Of a stretch of DNA of 12,758 nucleotides, positions 7,110 to 12,758 are shown piece by piece (position 1 is the first letter of the stretch; the number at the start of each line of letters is the position of its first letter). The notes beneath the pieces are model-generated. The model saw nothing but the letters and a program-made list of their open reading frames with translations. It did not search any database and was not told the DNA's origin. Where the stretch lies: assembly GCA_023248415.1 (NCBI GenBank), contig JAHFEP010000073.1, positions 1 through 12,758 on the forward strand. Direction: 5' to 3'. This stretch comes from Nitrospirota bacterium. GTDB lineage: Bacteria > Nitrospirota > CAKKRA01 > 9FT-COMBO-42-15. The position numbers were made by a program, and so were the translations under genes.

Positions 7110-7127
7110 ATTTTCCTCCATTTTCTT

Positions 7128-7133
7128 ACTATA
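7128..7133 (-). promoter_or_regulatory. Candidate -10 box of the pstS promoter
   Basis: TATAGT on the coding strand begins one base after the last Pho repeat, where an activator box would replace a -35. Transcription would begin about 10-12 bases before the pstS ATG, giving a very short leader that still includes the GGAGG. Confidence 0.45.
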
Positions 7134-7134
7134 A

Positions 7135-7173
7135 GGTTAATTTTGTGTTAACTTAATGTTAACTCTGTGTTAA
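7135..7173 (-). promoter_or_regulatory. Pho box of pstS: four TTAAC repeats at exact 11-bp steps
   Basis: On the coding strand TTAACA, TTAACA, TTAACA and TTAACC end at 7168, 7157, 7146 and 7135, each 11 bp from the next. Three copies are identical. Two direct-repeat pairs on one helix face are the classic layout for OmpR/PhoB-family dimers. The hexamer resembles the Bacillus PhoP box (TT-A/C/T-A-C/T-A), not E. coli CTGTCAT. The first repeat overlaps the stop codon of the upstream cysteine-protein gene. Confidence 0.88.
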
Positions 7174-7400
7174 ATCTTGCTCTCCGCCATTTCCTCATTT
7201 ACATTATTGATATCACCCCCTTTTTCTAAAAATTCATTTTTATTATCTAAAAATGAACATTTTAAGTGTTGTATGTTCAGACAATAAATCTCTAAATCAA
7301 GTGTTGTTGGAACATATATCATTGGTTTTTCAAAGGCAGTGCACATATCATGACCTGTTTTCTTAGATATTCTTATCTTCTTTAATTTTGGACATTTCAT
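7170..7400 (-). CDS. Small four-cysteine protein (paralogue of the gene at 2594-2806)
   Basis: This 76-residue protein has cysteines at 3, 20, 40 and 48 and shares MKCPxL, EKP-x-Y/I-x-P-(S/T), L-x-x-YC and H-x-x-C-(P/S)-F with the protein at 2594-2806. The last two cysteines are eight positions apart in both proteins. A metal or cluster site is plausible but unproved, and the C-terminal 25 residues are polar and acidic. GAGGAG precedes the ATG. It has its own pair of Pho-box-like repeats about 64 bases upstream and a -10 candidate TATACT at 7427-7432. It lies directly before pstS, so read-through into pst is possible. Confidence 0.8.
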   Translation of the reverse strand: MKCPKLKKIRISKKTGHDMCTAFEKPMIYVPTTLDLEIYCLNIQHLKCSFLDNKNEFLEKGGDINNVNEEMAESKI

Positions 7401-7463
7401 AATCTCTCCTCATCAAAATTCTATATAGTATAGCTGCCTGATATTTTGTAAAAATGAACATAC

Positions 7464-7480
7464 TGTTAAATCTTTGTTAA
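7464..7480 (-). promoter_or_regulatory. Pho-box-like pair before the small cysteine gene
   Basis: Two perfect TTAACA hexamers on the leftward strand lie exactly 11 bp apart, overlapping the arsC-like stop codon and ending about 64 bases before the ATG at 7400. They match the pstS repeats in sequence, spacing and orientation relative to the gene. TATACT at 7427-7432 could serve as -10, though it is farther away than in pstS. Confidence 0.65.
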
Positions 7481-7873
7481 ATATTCTTCATTCAATTCTT
7501 CAACCCTTTTTTTTATTTCATCTCTTACATCTCTAAACTTCTGCATAATCACATCTTCTGTTCCAAAGGCCTTTGCAGGGTCATCAATTGGCCAGTGGAT
7601 CCTTTTTATCTTGGACACAACAGTTGCACATATATCATCCGCATCCTTACAGAGGGTAATAATTACCTCGGCCTGCTTAATCATCCACGGCTCAACCTCT
7701 TTTGACCCATGCATAGAGATATCTATCCCTATTTCTTTCATAACAGATGCTGCACGATGATTCAAGCCAATGGGACTTACACCTGCACTAATGGCATTAA
7801 GCCCAAGATATCTTGCAAAACCCTCTGCCATCTGGCTTCTGCAGGAATTGCCTATACAAAGAAAAAGAATCAT
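7466..7873 (-). CDS. arsC: ArsC-type arsenate reductase (low-molecular-weight phosphatase fold)
   Basis: This 135-residue protein fits the thioredoxin-linked ArsC/LMW tyrosine phosphatase superfamily. The P-loop CIGNSCRSQMAEG (6-18) has nucleophile Cys6 and Arg12. Redox cysteines Cys75 and Cys82 sit in ITLCKDADDIC, and the Asp-Pro element is IDDPA (96-100). The nucleophile plus two resolving cysteines favours arsenate reductase over phosphatase. It would reduce arsenate, a phosphate mimic that enters through Pst, to arsenite. Its ATG overlaps the psiE-like stop (ATGA), with AAGGAG upstream. No arsR, arsB or acr3 is visible here, so where the arsenite leaves is unclear. Confidence 0.88.
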   Translation of the reverse strand: MILFLCIGNSCRSQMAEGFARYLGLNAISAGVSPIGLNHRAASVMKEIGIDISMHGSKEVEPWMIKQAEVIITLCKDADDICATVVSKIKRIHWPIDDPAKAFGTEDVIMQKFRDVRDEIKKRVEELNEEYLTKI

Positions 7874-8316
7874 GCTTGCTCCTTGCAGGATGGCGAATAT
7901 TTAATTGTCAATATCCGCATAATGCCAAGTGTGCCTATTAAAATAAGCACTGCCCAGAGCTTTCCGTATTCCATTTCGTTGAACCAGAGTGTCATTGCCT
8001 CAGTAAGCATTACAACGAGGATGGTATCAATAATGAATGTTACCTTTATTCTGCCCTCTGTGAAATATGCAAGGGTTGTCCTGAATATTTCTACAACAGC
8101 TAATAATATAAGGACATCAAGTATTATCTTTCTCAGCGCCACATCAATGGCAGATGAAAATAACAAAGAGAGGTCAATTACGGTCTTTACCAGACCCCCG
8201 AAGAGGGCAAGAAGAATTGCGGCAATAAGAAGGCTTAAAACAATCTTTATGCCTTTTACAAATATGGTTGATATTTCAACTTCAGGATGCCAATCCGTTG
8301 TTGACAAAAATTTCAT
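7870..8316 (-). CDS. psiE: PsiE-family phosphate-starvation-inducible membrane protein
   Basis: This 148-residue protein has about four membrane helices (roughly 21-41, 60-77, 93-111 and 117-136). The central segment ALRKIILDVLILLAVVE followed by FRTTLAYFTEGRIKV matches the PsiE family pattern. PsiE is induced by phosphate starvation in E. coli through PhoB, but its molecular role is unknown. Its place in a Pho-box-led unit next to pst agrees with that. It starts three bases after the winged-helix stop with GGAGG eight bases before the ATG, and its stop overlaps the arsC-like start. Confidence 0.82.
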   Translation of the reverse strand: MKFLSTTDWHPEVEISTIFVKGIKIVLSLLIAAILLALFGGLVKTVIDLSLLFSSAIDVALRKIILDVLILLAVVEIFRTTLAYFTEGRIKVTFIIDTILVVMLTEAMTLWFNEMEYGKLWAVLILIGTLGIMRILTIKYSPSCKEQA

Positions 8317-8319
8317 TTG

Positions 8320-8661
8320 TTAGACCTCCAAGAATTTATATGAGTCATTGTTAATATTGATAATATATTTTGGGATAGACTGCTCATCTTCAATCTTTGA
8401 AATCAATGTATCCATAATTACATCAAGGGCGTCCTCAAGGAGAAAGATATCCTTTTTCCACAGATATGTTAAAAGCTGGTCAACGGATACAATCTTGCCC
8501 TTGTTCATAGCGAGAAATCTTAACAGAAAAAATTCTATAGGAGAGAGTTCTATTTCCTTATTGCCAAGCACAACCCTTTTGTCTGATAAATCAATATTAA
8601 GCTCCCTTTCCTTAATAAAACGCCTTCCAATGCCTTTTGCCATTTTTAATAAAGTAATCAT
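8320..8661 (-). CDS. Stand-alone OmpR/PhoB-type winged-helix protein without receiver domain
   Basis: In this 113-residue protein, residues 22-112 align with the C-terminal DNA-binding domain of the PhoB at the right edge: IDLSDKRVVLGNKEIELSPIEFFLLRFLAMNKGKIVS, then a DQLLTYLW helix and a terminal hairpin ending SYKFLEV. There is no receiver, so phosphorylation cannot control it directly. The recognition-helix region (about 76-90, DALDVIMDTLISKIE) lacks the arginines of the usual VHIRRLREKI, so DNA contacts must differ or be lost. AGGAGG lies six bases before the ATG. It leads the unit with psiE and arsC behind a Pho-box-like element. It could be a co-regulator or a decoy partner of PhoB; this is inference. 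Confidence 0.8.
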   Translation of the reverse strand: MITLLKMAKGIGRRFIKERELNIDLSDKRVVLGNKEIELSPIEFFLLRFLAMNKGKIVSVDQLLTYLWKKDIFLLEDALDVIMDTLISKIEDEQSIPKYIININNDSYKFLEV

Positions 8662-8714
8662 AATGTTCCTCCTTTGTTGTCTATAATAAGAATGCTTAAG
8701 TTTTACATCATCCT

Positions 8715-8753
8715 CATTAACAGAATATGGTATTGGTGTAAACTTTGTGTTAA
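8715..8753 (-). promoter_or_regulatory. Pho-box-like repeats before the winged-helix/psiE/arsC unit
   Basis: On the leftward strand a perfect TTAACA (8748-8753) and TTTACA (8737-8742) lie 11 bp apart. A further weak in-phase copy, TTAATG, occupies 8715-8720; the phase position between them (8726) is not conserved. They point toward the gene starting at 8661. A -10 candidate TATTAT is at 8683-8688, farther from the box than in pstS. Confidence 0.6.
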
Positions 8754-8780
8754 GAATCTATAAAAGCTGCCCATTCCTCC

Positions 8781-8808
8781 TTGACAACCACAAAAACCAT
8801 GTTATATT
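8781..8808 (+). promoter_or_regulatory. Sigma-70-type promoter for the two small rightward genes
   Basis: A perfect TTGACA (8781-8786) and TATATT (8803-8808) are separated by 16 bases and point toward the gene at 8924. Transcription would begin around 8815, right at a run of nine G (8817-8825), leaving a leader of about 110 bases. Confidence 0.65.
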
Positions 8809-8855
8809 TGAAAAATGGGGGGGGGAAATCGTTTTACTAATTACGAAAATGCTAT

Positions 8856-8878
8856 AAAAATGCCCGGATACAGGGGCA
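8856..8878 (-). terminator. Possible intrinsic terminator for leftward transcripts
   Basis: On the leftward strand TGCCC (8874-8878) and GGGCA (8861-8865) can pair around an 8-base loop, followed at once by TTTTT (8856-8860). It could stop read-through from the phoB-phoR-hisS operon before the winged-helix promoter. The stem is only five pairs. On the rightward strand the same hairpin lies in the leader of the gene at 8924. Confidence 0.35.
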
Positions 8879-8923
8879 GGTTTTAAAATCTGTCAATATC
8901 AATTAATTGGAGGGGAGAGAAAA

Positions 8924-9253
8924 ATGGATATTGCAACGATAGAAATGATATTGGGTATTGCAATGATTTTGATTGGCATTGTATCATTCGGCTTGGTGTT
9001 CAAGGCAAAGGGTAAGCTGCAGGAGGCAGGAGAATTAAGAAAGATTCTTGACAGGTGTGTTTATGTAATAATCTTTCTAACAGCCTTTTCTATATGGCAT
9101 GTCTTAAGAGAGGCTTTTCAGTGGAAGAAGACGTATGGCGCTATAGTAGAGTTTCCTGAATATATCCTGATATCGCTTGCCTATATTATGATATTCAAAA
9201 CAGCCAAGACACTCTACAATACGGCCAAGGCATTTGAGAACCTTAACAAATAA
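8924..9253 (+). CDS. Unrecognised small membrane protein (three membrane segments)
   Basis: This 109-residue protein has hydrophobic segments at about 7-26, 46-62 and 79-95. A charged loop KAKGKLQEAGELRKILDR lies between the first two, and WHVLREAFQWKKTYGAIVEF between the second and third. The C-terminal helix (TAKTLYNTAKAFENLNK) is polar. I do not recognise a family. Translation is well supported by TTGGAGGGGAGAG before the ATG and a good sigma-70 promoter upstream. It is followed after 17 bases by another small gene on the same strand, so the two form a short operon facing hisS. Confidence 0.75.
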   Translation: MDIATIEMILGIAMILIGIVSFGLVFKAKGKLQEAGELRKILDRCVYVIIFLTAFSIWHVLREAFQWKKTYGAIVEFPEYILISLAYIMIFKTAKTLYNTAKAFENLNK

Positions 9254-9270
9254 CAAGAGGTGGGGCAAAG

Positions 9271-9498
9271 ATGAATGATATCGGCCAGAAGGTGTATGAT
9301 ATCCTGAAAAGTGAATTATCAGATATAACAGCAAAGTCAATATTAGCAGTAAAGTGCAAGGAGATAGGCAAAGACCCTGATACAATAACATTTGAAGATG
9401 TCAAAAATCTAAAGCCCCTCTTATTATCAGGCGTACTCTTATACGGCGGAGAGGAAAAGGCAAAGGCAATAAAGGAGAAATTAGAAAAACTGCATTGA
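9271..9498 (+). CDS. Unrecognised small helical protein
   Basis: This 75-residue cytoplasmic protein is probably all-helical: SDITAKSILAVKCKEIGKDP, then TFEDVKNLKPLLLSGVLLYG, then GEEKAKAIKEKLEKL. The outline of a cysteine-bearing helix, an E/D-D-V-x-x-L turn and a GEEKA-K-I ending is familiar from small helical modules attached to signalling proteins, but I cannot name a family with confidence. GAGGTGG precedes the ATG. It is paired with the membrane protein at 8924, and the two products may work together. Confidence 0.7.
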   Translation: MNDIGQKVYDILKSELSDITAKSILAVKCKEIGKDPDTITFEDVKNLKPLLLSGVLLYGGEEKAKAIKEKLEKLH

Positions 9499-9504
9499 TT
9501 AGCA

Positions 9505-9530
9505 TGTCATTGCGAGGAGAAAAATTCCTC
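9505..9530. repeat. Fragment of a dispersed TGTCATTGCGAGG-type repeat with a hairpin
   Basis: TGTCATTGCGAGGAG (9505-9519) matches the start of a short dispersed repeat seen in many bacterial genomes. GAGGAG (9514-9519), five A and TTCCTC (9525-9530) form a six-pair hairpin including one G-T pair. It sits between the convergent ends of the small gene at 9271 and hisS, where it could act as a weak two-way terminator, although no T run follows closely. Confidence 0.5.
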
Positions 9531-9541
9531 ACAATCGGCCA

Positions 9542-10807
9542 TTATTTTGCAGTTATCATTAGCTTGGCAGCCAATGTCTCTACGATTTTATTAATCGCTG
9601 CTTCCTCTTGAGTCTTCTTTTCCATATCCCTTAAAAGGGCTGTGCCTTTTTTAATTTCATCATCGCCGATAATCAACACATACCTTGCACCGAGTTTGTC
9701 TGCCTTCCGCATCTGGCTCTTCAGGCTTGAGCCTTCATAATCTGTCTCTGCCCTAATGCCCTTCTTCCTAAGGCTGTCCATTAAAGCTACTGTTATGTTC
9801 TTTGACTCATCACCGAGTGTTGCAATAAAGATATCAGGTTTGTTTGTCTTAAAATTATCCTTTTTCATTAAAGATACAAGACGCTCAACACCAATGGCAA
9901 AGCCTATGCCAGGTGTCTTTGGCCCTCCAAGCTCCTCTACAAGGCCGTCGTATCTTCCGCCTGCTGCAACAGCATTCTGCGCGCCGAGGTTGAACGAAAC
10001 AAGCTCAAAGGTTGTCTTTGTGTAATAATCAAGCCCGCGGACAAGCCTCGGGTTTATACTGTAAGGTACTTTTAAGGTGTTAAGCGTATCTTTCACCTTA
10101 TCAAAATGCTGTTTACAAAAATCGCAAAGATAATCAAGTATAACAGGCGCATCCTTAACAGCATCCTTGCATGTTTTGCTTTTGCAGTCAAGAACTCGCA
10201 ATGGATTTCTATCCATCCTCCTCTGGCAGTTTTCACAGAGGAGAGGGTGTTTGTCTTTTAGAAATTGCTTTAATGCCTCTTTGTATCTTGGCCTGCAATC
10301 CTTGCACCCAAGGCTGTTGATTTGCAGCTCAAGCCCTTTTACATCTATTGCCTCCATTATCTTGCTCAGCATAGAAAGGACCTCTGCATCAAGTATCGGG
10401 CTGTCAATGCCAAAGACCTCTGTGCCAATCTGATAGAACTGCCTGTATCTTCCTGCCTGCGGCCTCTCATGCCTGAACATGGGGCCAAAATAATATAACT
10501 TTGTAATGTGTGCCTTATTATAAAGCTGATGCTCTATATATGCGCGGACAACAGGCGCAGTGCCTTCCGGCCTTAGTGTAATCTTTTTGCCTGTCGTGTC
10601 CTCAAAGGTATACATCTCCTTTTCAACTATATCTGTTGTCTCTCCAATGCTCCTTGAAAAGAGCTCTGTATACTCAAATACAGGCGCCCTTATCTCTGAA
10701 AAACCGTATGTCTCAAAGAGAGCCCTTGCCTTATTCTCAATAAACTGCCAGACCTCAACCTCGCCCGGCAGAATATCCTTTACCCCTTTTATTGCCTGAA
10801 TATTCAA
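9542..10807 (-). CDS. hisS: Histidyl-tRNA synthetase
   Basis: Class II synthetase of 421 residues from a TTG start at 10805-10807. That start gives the standard N-terminus (IQAIKGVKDILPG), has GGAGG five bases before it, and overlaps the phoR stop as TTGA. An ATG at 10867 would add 21 atypical residues and overlap phoR by 64 bases, so I reject it. Motif 2 is RHERPQAGRYRQFYQ (about 111-125), the histidine-binding RGLDYY is at about 256-261, and motif 3 GFAIGVERL is at about 301-309. A C-terminal anticodon-binding domain follows. The insert between motif 2 and RGLDYY carries four cysteine pairs (GCKDC, CENC, CKSKTC, CDFC), probably zinc-binding. It charges tRNA-His and is unusually coupled to phoBR. 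Confidence 0.95.
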   Translation of the reverse strand: MNIQAIKGVKDILPGEVEVWQFIENKARALFETYGFSEIRAPVFEYTELFSRSIGETTDIVEKEMYTFEDTTGKKITLRPEGTAPVVRAYIEHQLYNKAHITKLYYFGPMFRHERPQAGRYRQFYQIGTEVFGIDSPILDAEVLSMLSKIMEAIDVKGLELQINSLGCKDCRPRYKEALKQFLKDKHPLLCENCQRRMDRNPLRVLDCKSKTCKDAVKDAPVILDYLCDFCKQHFDKVKDTLNTLKVPYSINPRLVRGLDYYTKTTFELVSFNLGAQNAVAAGGRYDGLVEELGGPKTPGIGFAIGVERLVSLMKKDNFKTNKPDIFIATLGDESKNITVALMDSLRKKGIRAETDYEGSSLKSQMRKADKLGARYVLIIGDDEIKKGTALLRDMEKKTQEEAAINKIVETLAAKLMITAK

Positions 10808-12171
10808 TCTTGCCTCCGCAATGTAAAATAAAATGTAGAACCCTTGTTCGGCTCGCTCTCTGCCCATACCCTGCCGCTATGAGACTCTACAATATGCTTA
10901 ACAATAGAAAGCCCAAGGCCTGTGCCTCCAAGCTCCCTTGACCTTTCCTTATCCACCCTATAGAACCTCTCAAAGATTCTCACCAGATCATGTCTTGGTA
11001 TGCCAATGCCTGTGTCAGACACAGAGACCAGCACATCTTTATTTTTGCCTTCTGCCTTAATTGTAATCCTGCCTTTCTCAGATGTATACTTTATCGCATT
11101 GTCAATGAGGTTGACAAAAACAAGGTTTAGTTTATCCTCATCTGCCATTACTGTCAAGTCTTCTGGAATATGTATATTTAAGGTAAAATGCCTTTTTTCA
11201 ATATTCGCCTTCAATAACCCAATAGCCTTATCCACAATAGTCTTCAGATTTACCTTTGATGCCTTCGGCTTATACTGACCTGACTCAATATAAGAAAGCT
11301 GCAGCAGGTCTGTTAAAATATTATTCAGCCTGTCTGTATGATTGTTGATAATGGCGAGAAATTCCTTTGCCTTTTTTTGATCATCAATAGCTCCGTCAAT
11401 CAAAGCCTCTGTATAGCCTTTAATGGATGTAAGAGGAGTCTTTAATTCATGGGATACATTCGCAACAAAGTCCTTTCTTATCCTTTCAAGCCTTTTTATT
11501 CTTGTGATATCGTGAAAGATAAAAACAGCGCAAACACCCCCCTCCTTTACCTCCTTTGCAACTGATGCATGAACAGCAAGGTGCCTCTCCTCTGGAAAAA
11601 ACTGCTCCATCTCGCGGACAACAGACTGCTTCGTTTCAAGGACATCCTTAATAATATTATTTAACTGATTATGCCTTATAATATCAAGATAAGACCTGCC
11701 TATAACAGTCTCCCTTTTTAATTCAAACATCTTTGGCAGAACAGGGTTAGCAAGAAGAATCTTTCCTCTGCAATCAATTGCAAGAAGCCCTTCAGACATT
11801 GTTGAAAGTATGGTATCAAGCCTTGTCCTGCCCTCAGCCATCTCATCCATCCTCTTTTTCAGCTCATCTGACATCAGATTCAGTATCTCTGAAAGCTCAT
11901 GAAGCTCATCCTTTGTATCAACCCTGATTCTCTTAAAATCACCTTTTGCAATATCCTTTGCAGCAGAAATCATATCCTTTATAGGTATAGTAATCCTGCG
12001 GGATATAAAATAACTAAGAGAAAGGGACAGCAATAAAAAGAGCGCTATAGCAATTGCAAATGCCCCTTTAATGGAATGTGATTTATCTGCCTGCAGAAAG
12101 AGAAGGCTGGCAAAAAAAAGGAGATTAAATAATATTAAAAAAGTAAGAAAGAGTTTTCTCTGAATACTCAA
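10804..12171 (-). CDS. phoR: Phosphate-regulon sensor histidine kinase PhoR
   Basis: This 455-residue protein has two membrane helices (about 7-27 and 36-56) separated by under ten residues, so there is no periplasmic sensor. Sensing through Pst/PhoU, as known for PhoR, fits. HAMP covers about 53-108 and PAS about 115-225. The HisKA phospho-acceptor is His241 in NVSHELKTPLTSIKGY. The ATPase domain has an N box (NLIDNAIKY, 354-362), DTGIGIP (386-392) and GGTGLGLSIV (415-424). The start is a TTG eight bases after the phoB stop with GAGG upstream; no in-frame ATG is available. Its TGA overlaps the hisS TTG. Confidence 0.93.
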   Translation of the reverse strand: MSIQRKLFLTFLILFNLLFFASLLFLQADKSHSIKGAFAIAIALFLLLSLSLSYFISRRITIPIKDMISAAKDIAKGDFKRIRVDTKDELHELSEILNLMSDELKKRMDEMAEGRTRLDTILSTMSEGLLAIDCRGKILLANPVLPKMFELKRETVIGRSYLDIIRHNQLNNIIKDVLETKQSVVREMEQFFPEERHLAVHASVAKEVKEGGVCAVFIFHDITRIKRLERIRKDFVANVSHELKTPLTSIKGYTEALIDGAIDDQKKAKEFLAIINNHTDRLNNILTDLLQLSYIESGQYKPKASKVNLKTIVDKAIGLLKANIEKRHFTLNIHIPEDLTVMADEDKLNLVFVNLIDNAIKYTSEKGRITIKAEGKNKDVLVSVSDTGIGIPRHDLVRIFERFYRVDKERSRELGGTGLGLSIVKHIVESHSGRVWAESEPNKGSTFYFTLRRQD

Positions 12172-12179
12172 ATGTATGC

Positions 12180-12758
12180 CTACCTCACCTCTTCACTAAG
12201 CTTGTAGCCAAGCTGCTTTACTGTGATAATAGATTTTTCAAGAAGCGGTATCTTTTCCCTTAAGCGCCTGATATGAACATCCACTGTGCGGGTGTTGCCA
12301 AAATAATCATAGCCCCAGACATTATTAAGCAGGGTATCCCTTGTAAGCACACGGCCCTTGTTTCTTAAAAGCTCCTCAAGGAGGCCAAACTCTTTTGCAG
12401 TTAGCTCAATCTCCTTGCCTTTTACCTTAACCTCATGCCTTGAGATATCCATTACAATGTCCCCGTATTTTATTGTGTCAGCCTTTTCTACGGGCTTTTC
12501 CATCCTTCTCAAAAGCGCCTTTATCCTTGCAACAAGCTCCTTTGGGCTGAAAGGCTTTGTAATATAATCGTCAGCGCCAAGCTCTAAGCCGACGATTTTA
12601 TCTGTTTCCTCTCCCTTTGCTGTAAGCATTATTACCGGGATACCTGATGTCTTTGCATCGCCTTTAATCCTCTTTAAGACCTCAATGCCGTTAAGTTCAG
12701 GAAGCATTATATCCAGTATTGTTAAATCAATCTTCTCTCTCTTTAATATATCAAGCCC
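12180..12758 (-). CDS. phoB: Phosphate-regulon response regulator PhoB (N-terminus beyond window)
   Basis: The frame is open to the window edge; 192 residues are visible and roughly 40 are missing. The internal ATG at 12707 is not the start, because receiver sequence (GLDILKREKIDLTILDI) continues upstream. The phospho-acceptor is the Asp in ILDIMLPELNG. Receiver Thr (IMLTAKGEE) and Lys (DYITKPFSP) follow. The C-terminal OmpR-type winged helix (about 97-190) has the standard VHIRRLREKI recognition helix. It is the likely binder of the 11-bp TTAACA repeats in this window. It belongs to the PhoB/PhoP class, and the phoR neighbour supports the name. Confidence 0.93.
   Translation of the reverse strand, partial: GLDILKREKIDLTILDIMLPELNGIEVLKRIKGDAKTSGIPVIMLTAKGEETDKIVGLELGADDYITKPFSPKELVARIKALLRRMEKPVEKADTIKYGDIVMDISRHEVKVKGKEIELTAKEFGLLEELLRNKGRVLTRDTLLNNVWGYDYFGNTRTVDVHIRRLREKIPLLEKSIITVKQLGYKLSEEVR

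Noticed and set aside
7110..7121. Upstream ATG as pstS start
   Set aside because: It overlaps the GGAGG that serves the next ATG, lies at or before the predicted transcript start, and would place acidic residues ahead of the signal peptide.
7709..8323. Rightward open frame of 204 codons
   Set aside because: It lies opposite the arsC-like and psiE-like genes, which have motifs, membrane pattern and overlapping starts. This frame has no ribosome site or recognisable domain.
8817..8923. Riboswitch in the leader of the gene at 8924
   Set aside because: The leader is about 100 bases with one short hairpin, but I could not match it to any conserved riboswitch core I know (c-di-GMP, fluoride, TPP and similar).
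10808..10867. Upstream ATG as hisS start
   Set aside because: It would overlap phoR by 64 bases and add 21 residues absent from the family's normal N-terminus, while the TTG at 10807 has a good ribosome site.
1..12758. CRISPR array, tRNA, rRNA or transposase
   Set aside because: I saw no evenly spaced direct repeats with spacers, no cloverleaf sequence and no transposase or integrase motifs on either strand.

Overview
The window is dominated by a phosphate-starvation (Pho) gene set. The right edge carries the leftward phoB (5' end outside the window), phoR and hisS. The centre carries a leftward run of a lone winged-helix protein, a PsiE-family membrane protein, an ArsC-type arsenate reductase, a small cysteine protein and pstS-pstC-pstA-pstB-phoU. 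The DNA is moderately AT-rich and densely packed, with strong Shine-Dalgarno sites and frequent stop/start overlaps. The eight-cysteine HisRS insert and the HMA-like/P-type ATPase genes suggest an anaerobic or microaerophilic Gram-negative lineage such as Nitrospirota or a Desulfobacterota relative. That placement is a guess from style, not from a marker gene.

Layout. 1-535 (-): N-terminus of a P-type ATPase with an HMA-like domain in front of the cation-ATPase N domain. 541-2073 (-): a 22-residue-repeat amphipathic protein, an HMA-like protein with two membrane segments, and a DUF5132-like one-helix membrane protein. 2074-2279: divergent control region. 2280-2806 (+): a small HMA-like protein and a four-cysteine protein. 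2856-7109 (-): phoU, pstB, pstA, pstC, pstS. 7170-8661 (-): cysteine protein, arsC-like gene, psiE-like gene, lone winged helix. 8662-8923: divergent control region. 8924-9498 (+): two small unrecognised genes. 9542-12758 (-): hisS, phoR, phoB.

Control. Repeats of TTAACA or close variants spaced exactly 11 bp apart stand before pstS (four copies), before the small cysteine gene at 7400, before the winged-helix gene at 8661, and before the rightward HMA-like gene at 2280. In each case the repeats point the same way as the gene they precede. They resemble the PhoP box of Gram-positive bacteria more than the E. coli CTGTCAT box, and the encoded PhoB is the obvious candidate binder.

Most interesting reading. 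The left third looks like a membrane-organelle or metal-handling cluster: three homologous HMA-like domains without CxxC, one of them on a P-type ATPase, plus DUF5132, plus a synuclein/apolipoprotein-like 22-mer repeat protein. This resembles ferrosome (Fez) loci, whose granules are rich in iron and phosphorus. Here the cluster lies beside pst-phoU, and one of its arms has a Pho-box-like element. A phosphate-controlled iron-phosphate compartment is therefore a testable hypothesis, not a demonstrated function.
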